Shown here: positions 60,068-64,000 of the stretch, piece after piece
Layout of the letters: every line of letters begins with the position of its first letter
How positions within the stretch are numbered: position 1 is the stretch's first letter
Assembly (NCBI GenBank): GCA_963922205.1
Contig: CAWUHX010000077.1
Location: 806,001 to 870,000, forward strand
DNA length: 64,000 nucleotides
Source of the DNA: Romanomermis culicivorax
Lineage: Eukaryota > Nematoda > Enoplea > Mermithida > Mermithidae
Direction: 5' to 3'
The notes under the pieces: generated by a model
What the model was told of the DNA's origin: nothing
The model's input: the letters and a program-made list of their open reading frames with translations, nothing else
Database searches by the model: none
Position numbers and translations under genes: made by a program

Positions 60068-62236
60068 CAGGGCCGTGCGCAGGATTTTTTCATGAGGGGG
60101 GGGGGGATGGACTAGATTTTTTCACTGAATAGCCCCAGAAAATGTTGATCTTACGCGGATATACTGTGTGCATCACCGTTTTTTTCCTCGAAGATTTTTT
60201 CCACATCAGAACCGGACCCAAAATTTTTTTCCTCATTTTCCAAAAATTTTCGACATTTTTAAAAACGCTTATAATGTGGCTACAGATCCTTTTTTATAGG
60301 AACATACCCAAGCATTTTGTTGTATTTGTAGTCAGAAACCTGCAAAAATGAGGAAAAAAATTGAGAAAATTCTGGTTATGTTATTCAAAATGAGCTCATG
60401 AAGAATATATTGGTGTTCTATAGAATGGTCCGGCGCAGAGCGCGGAAAAAATTTTTTGATTTTCACTTTCTAAAACGCTGGAAAATGAACCTTCATAACG
60501 TTGGGAAATAAATTAAAATCAGACTGGTGGAGCGTAATTTGCCTCCCATTCCGGCGCGAAGCGCCGGAAAAATTTTCGGGTTTTGGTATTCTAAAACGCT
60601 GAAAAATAAATCTCTCCAACAGATAATTCGTGAACAAATGTTTTGAAATCGCGTTCTAGAGTAATGGGTTCAATTTCCACCTTCAATAAACGCAAAAGCT
60701 CAGATTGCAAACGTTTACAGGGTTGCCACCGAACCGGGAAAACCGGGAAACAACCGGGAATTTTTTTTAGAACCGGGAAATCCGGGAAATAACCGGGAAT
60801 TTTGAAAAGTAAAAATGTTATTTTAAAACAAATTTAATAGAATGTCTTATTATCGTGTCTGCATCATAATGTTATACGTGTTTATAGCTCTTCTTCGGTA
60901 CAGAGAAACGGCAGAAGTTCTTGCTGGTTGAAAAATCTCAATTTTTGGTTGGTTGCCTGATTTCTGAATTTTATTTGCTTTTTTTCAGTCCAGAACAGAT
61001 TTGATTTCTGTCGTTTTGACCCAATTTATGAAAAATGACTGATGTTTTTGGTTTTATAATTGTTGACGGCATTATATAGCTGGTTGGAAACACATGCTCA
61101 AGTGTATGAATTATTTTTAACCCCGGAGAAACCTCAAAAATTCCTGGAAAACGACAGGAAAAGTCAAGGAATTTTATTTTAAAAAAGCTCTATTAACCAT
61201 AATTGTATGCGAAATTCCAGGTCTTTTAAGTATTTTGAGTAATTTTAAGGATGCAAACAAGATCTGAATAAAGGATGAAAAAATACGTCAAGCATAATAT
61301 TTACATTCAACTATCCACAATGAGATGAGTAAATTTAACGACCGTAATTGCAACGAAAAAAATATAAATTACGTTAAGACGACAGAAAGTTGTGGGATTC
61401 TAACTGGATAAAAGGCCGGAAAAATTCGCCTTTTTTTATCGATTTCCTGAGTAGAAAAATCCTAGGCTTCGACAACTTCTCGATCACAAATTTCTGCTTA
61501 GTGCAGAATATGACCAAAAAAGTTTTGCACAGCCAAAAAACTATTTACTGTGCATAAAACAGCCTGTTCTTGTGACATGACATGACTTGCATGACAGTCT
61601 CGATACGTTCTTGTTTCATTTATTTATGAAGTCCTGTATCAAGGTTTCAATCTTAATCCAATATTCACGTCGCTTGTATATCCAAACCATTCAGCCCGAT
61701 AAAATATTCACCAAGTGTAATTATGTTGCTTGCTGTAGTCTGTTTTTCTTGAAATGCTTCTAAATAACCTTAGAAAAAAGAAAATATTGTTTTTATAATT
61801 TATAGTCATTTTTGTCGTATTTCCAACCGGGAATTTTCATAAAACTAACCGGGAAATAACCGGGAATTTCGTTTTGGCATTTCGGTGGCAACCCTGCGTT
61901 TAAAAAATTCCAATCATCGAGAGAAAAAATTGAGAGACTTGATGAAAAATCTCTATTTTCGGCGACATAATTGACTGTAAACGATTAGAAAATGAAACGA
62001 GCTAACTTGATTGACAGAAACTGTTGAGCATTAATTAGTAAGTCGAAGTAGATATGCTAACGGCCGCGCATGATAGAATATAGTTATAATTATACCCATG
62101 ACCGGCGCGAAGCGCCGGAAAATTTTGAGATTTTGACCTTTTAAAGTCCACCAAAACGCATCTTTTCGGTTTAGAGTTACTGCCTCAATGGGGGGGGGGC
62201 GGCCGCCCCCACACCCCCCCCTTGTGCAGGGCCATG
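60068..62236 (+). mobile_element. CAGGGCCGTGCGCA element, copy 3, interrupted
   Basis: The exact TSD atcttaac is at 60060-60067 and 62237-62244. Without the insertion at 60718-61896 its length is about 990 bp, similar to copies 1 and 2. It holds hairpins at 60430 (variant), 60551 and 62102. The element splits the gypsy element between protease and RT. Confidence 0.95.
60718..61896 (+). mobile_element. TIR element CAGGGTTGCCACCGAA, 6 bp TSD
   Basis: Perfect 16 bp terminal match CAGGGTTGCCACCGAA at both ends (inverted). ACCGGGAAA units are reiterated inside both ends. The TSD cgttta is at 60712-60717 and 61897-61902, and copies at 28780 and 54298 of the host MITE show the uninterrupted site (acgtttaaaaaattcc). 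The interior has no recognisable gene. A left-end fragment of the family is at 18067. Confidence 0.9.
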
Positions 62237-62348
62237 ATCTTAACAGTAGCAGCAGGAACAATAAAAATAAGTTTTGCAATTCTGAAACAACTAGATTATT
62301 GGGACCAACAACTGTGGAAGTGTCAGTTTGAACAGGTTGATCAGAGGA

Positions 62349-62840
62349 TTAGGCTTCAATCTCTTCAACTAGCTCATCACTTCCAGATGATGGATGGTCT
62401 GAAGATTGGGCGTGAATTGGAATTTCTTCTAGAATAGGTCCTTCAAGACTGACGAGAGTTGAAATTATTTCATGTGACTTAAGCAGATGTCTAGGAAATA
62501 TGGTAAAAGGTTGCCATTTATTGGCTATCTCAATGTATCCTTGCTTAAAGTTGAGAATGGCTTGGACATCAGGATGAGCCAGAAGGTCGGTACCAATGAT
62601 GCACTGGTCGCCAGTATCATCATCAAGAATGACACATTTGACAAGATGTTGACTCAAATCAGATTCCATAGTAAATAGAATGAGACTGTGGGTGTTTACC
62701 ACTGCTTTATCTGCAACACGAATGTGGCCACAGACAAGTAGAAGACTATCAATCTTTTCAAAAGCTCTTCTGACAAGGCCAGATGATAACAGAGAACACT
62801 GAGCACCTGTATCGATGGGAGCGTTTGCAGTTATGTGTCA
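62349..62840 (-). pseudogene. Gypsy aspartic protease region
   Basis: APIDTGAQCSLLSSG on the minus strand contains the catalytic DTGA motif (codons at 62802-62813), followed by CVILDDD, CIIGTDLLAHPDV, the typical flap and ILG-like end of a retroviral-type protease. A TGA at 62838-62840 interrupts the frame six codons before the motif. It is part of the pol polyprotein of the gypsy copy. Confidence 0.8.
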
Positions 62841-62999
62841 AATTTTGATAGGAATAAGAAAAGCATTAGTGGGCAGATAGTTTTTTACATAATTATCAGA
62901 AACAGATGTGCAGTTACTTATATGGCATATTGCTGGGTATGTGATCGAAGGATCATTCCCTGAGATGTCTTCCACATCCCAACTAACAATACCAGGAGA

Positions 63000-64000
63000 G
63001 AACAGAGTGGCATTAGCAGAATTATCAGATTTAGGATCAGTTCGAACCATATTCACAGAACGTGGTTGAGAAACTAATTCAGATTGTTGAGTAGTTTCAG
63101 TAGTACTAGAAGTCAGAGTTCATGATTGAGGAGCAGGTAGTTCAAGAGGAGTAGAAGTTGTCTCAGTAAGACACCTATTATTAGTAGAAAATTCAGCCCA
63201 AGGGTTTGATGGAACAGTCCCACTAGGATTAGTGTGATACTCAATAGGAAAATTCGCAGAATCATAATGAGGAGCAGAAGTGACAATGTTACAAACATCA
63301 GCATTGCAGTTAGTATATGTGGTAAAATAGGAACCATGACTGCCAGGATAATAAGAGTTTCCTCTATTACTGTAGCTGCCTCTGTTGTTTCTCCAATTTA
63401 GGGTGATGTGAACATAATTGTCAAAGTTTGGATTCTAATGGTCATGGTACTTTTTATCCATGTAAGGAACTACTTGATGATGAGTAGAGGGTTGAGTTTG
63501 AGGATTGAAGCCCTTCAACCATTTGCAATCTGCAGTGTTGTGCATGTTGGTTTTATGAGCCTCGCATAAACGACCAGTGGATTGAATAGATAAAGGTCGA
63601 TTACAATCCGTACTCTGAGATTGATCATAATGAGAGTGAAAGTCAGAACATGATTGATCAGGGCTGCGTGAAGCCAAGAAATCATGGTGAGCAGAGTTAT
63701 TGCGACTTCTAGTAGTGGGATATTGAGAGCAAGAAGGGCGATACTGAGAAGAAAAAGCAGGTTGCCTACTATTATGAACTCCATCAGTAATTTTCTGAAG
63801 AAGATCAGTAATCTTACCTACAGGAACAGTAGCTTCACTAGAGGATACTCTAGGCTTATCAGAAGTAGAATTATCGGAATTATGATTAAGAGATTGTGGG
63901 TGAGGAAAACGTCTTCTATCATGACGTCTTTGAGAAGGAGGAGTAGAAGGTTGAGGTTGAGAGTGAGAATCAGCTTGATTAATGAGAATGGGTCATTCTA
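63000..64000 (-). pseudogene. Gypsy gag C-terminal region with zinc-knuckle-like motif
   Basis: A glutamine-, serine- and proline-rich region on the minus strand with CEAHKTNMHNTADCKWLKG at about 63490-63550, a C-H-H-C arrangement as in gag zinc fingers of this retrotransposon group. Frames switch several times and none is open for more than about 90 codons. The N-terminal gag lies beyond the window end. Confidence 0.6.

Larger units (their letters stand above)
56885..64000 (-). mobile_element. Ty3/gypsy retrotransposon, decayed, internal part
   Basis: On the minus strand from 64000 downward the order is gag-like region, aspartic protease, reverse transcriptase, RNase H, integrase. That is the Ty3/gypsy order. 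No envelope-type frame was seen. Stops and frameshifts occur throughout. Two insertions split it: 59889-59973 and 60068-62236. The 5' LTR, primer binding site and start of gag lie outside the window. Confidence 0.88.

Noticed and set aside
62031-62279. Related minus-strand frames in the three CAGGGCCG elements (also 28906-29115 and 54432-54803)
   Set aside because: They share protein text only because the MITE copies are nearly identical and include the hairpin module. The frame is not kept beyond the repeat.

Overview
This window is eukaryotic, AT-rich and non-operonic, and it reads like repeat-dense DNA of an invertebrate animal. The animal signals are a spliced BED-finger hAT transposase, an L1/Tx1-like LINE ending in poly(A), a Ty3/gypsy element, and short introns with GT..AG ends. 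No sequence here lets me name the species. I see no rRNA, tRNA, CRISPR or bacterial-type genes.

Layout: 0-8 kb holds a 4.7 kb element with long terminal inverted repeats (TIRs), itself containing a fold-back element and AGCT-rich palindromic arms. 8-13 kb holds short MITEs and two pairs of dispersed repeats. 13-21 kb is a stack of nested hAT-type non-autonomous elements in a locally duplicated segment, so several insertions can be compared with an empty copy. 21.6-24.8 kb is a 3.1 kb BED/hAT transposon whose spliced transposase has lost its catalytic middle. 25-30 kb carries more MITEs. About 30.7-37.2 kb contains minus-strand exons of a gene I do not recognise (zinc-binding Cys cluster, short phase-0 introns), with an antisense LINE sitting in one of its introns. 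38-46 kb holds a 1.5 kb TIR element and a 4 kb fold-back element. 46.7-50.6 kb contains two exons, phase-compatible across a 3.3 kb intron, that look like a genuine host gene. 51-54.6 kb is MITEs. 54.7-64 kb is a decayed gypsy retrotransposon on the minus strand, broken by an 85 bp palindromic MITE and by a 2.2 kb element that itself contains a 1.2 kb element.

Most of the window is therefore explained by DNA transposons. I located exact target-site duplications (TSDs) for more than a dozen insertions. Most are 8 bp (hAT-like), two fold-back elements have 9 bp (Mutator-like), and two have 6 bp. The unusual points are a recurring 17 bp perfect hairpin spread through many repeats, G/C-tracts just inside the ends of unrelated MITE families, three TIR families with reiterated subterminal motifs, fold-back arms built from short direct repeats, and the unrecognised spliced gene cut by the LINE. 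All calls come from reading the sequence by eye. No database search was possible.
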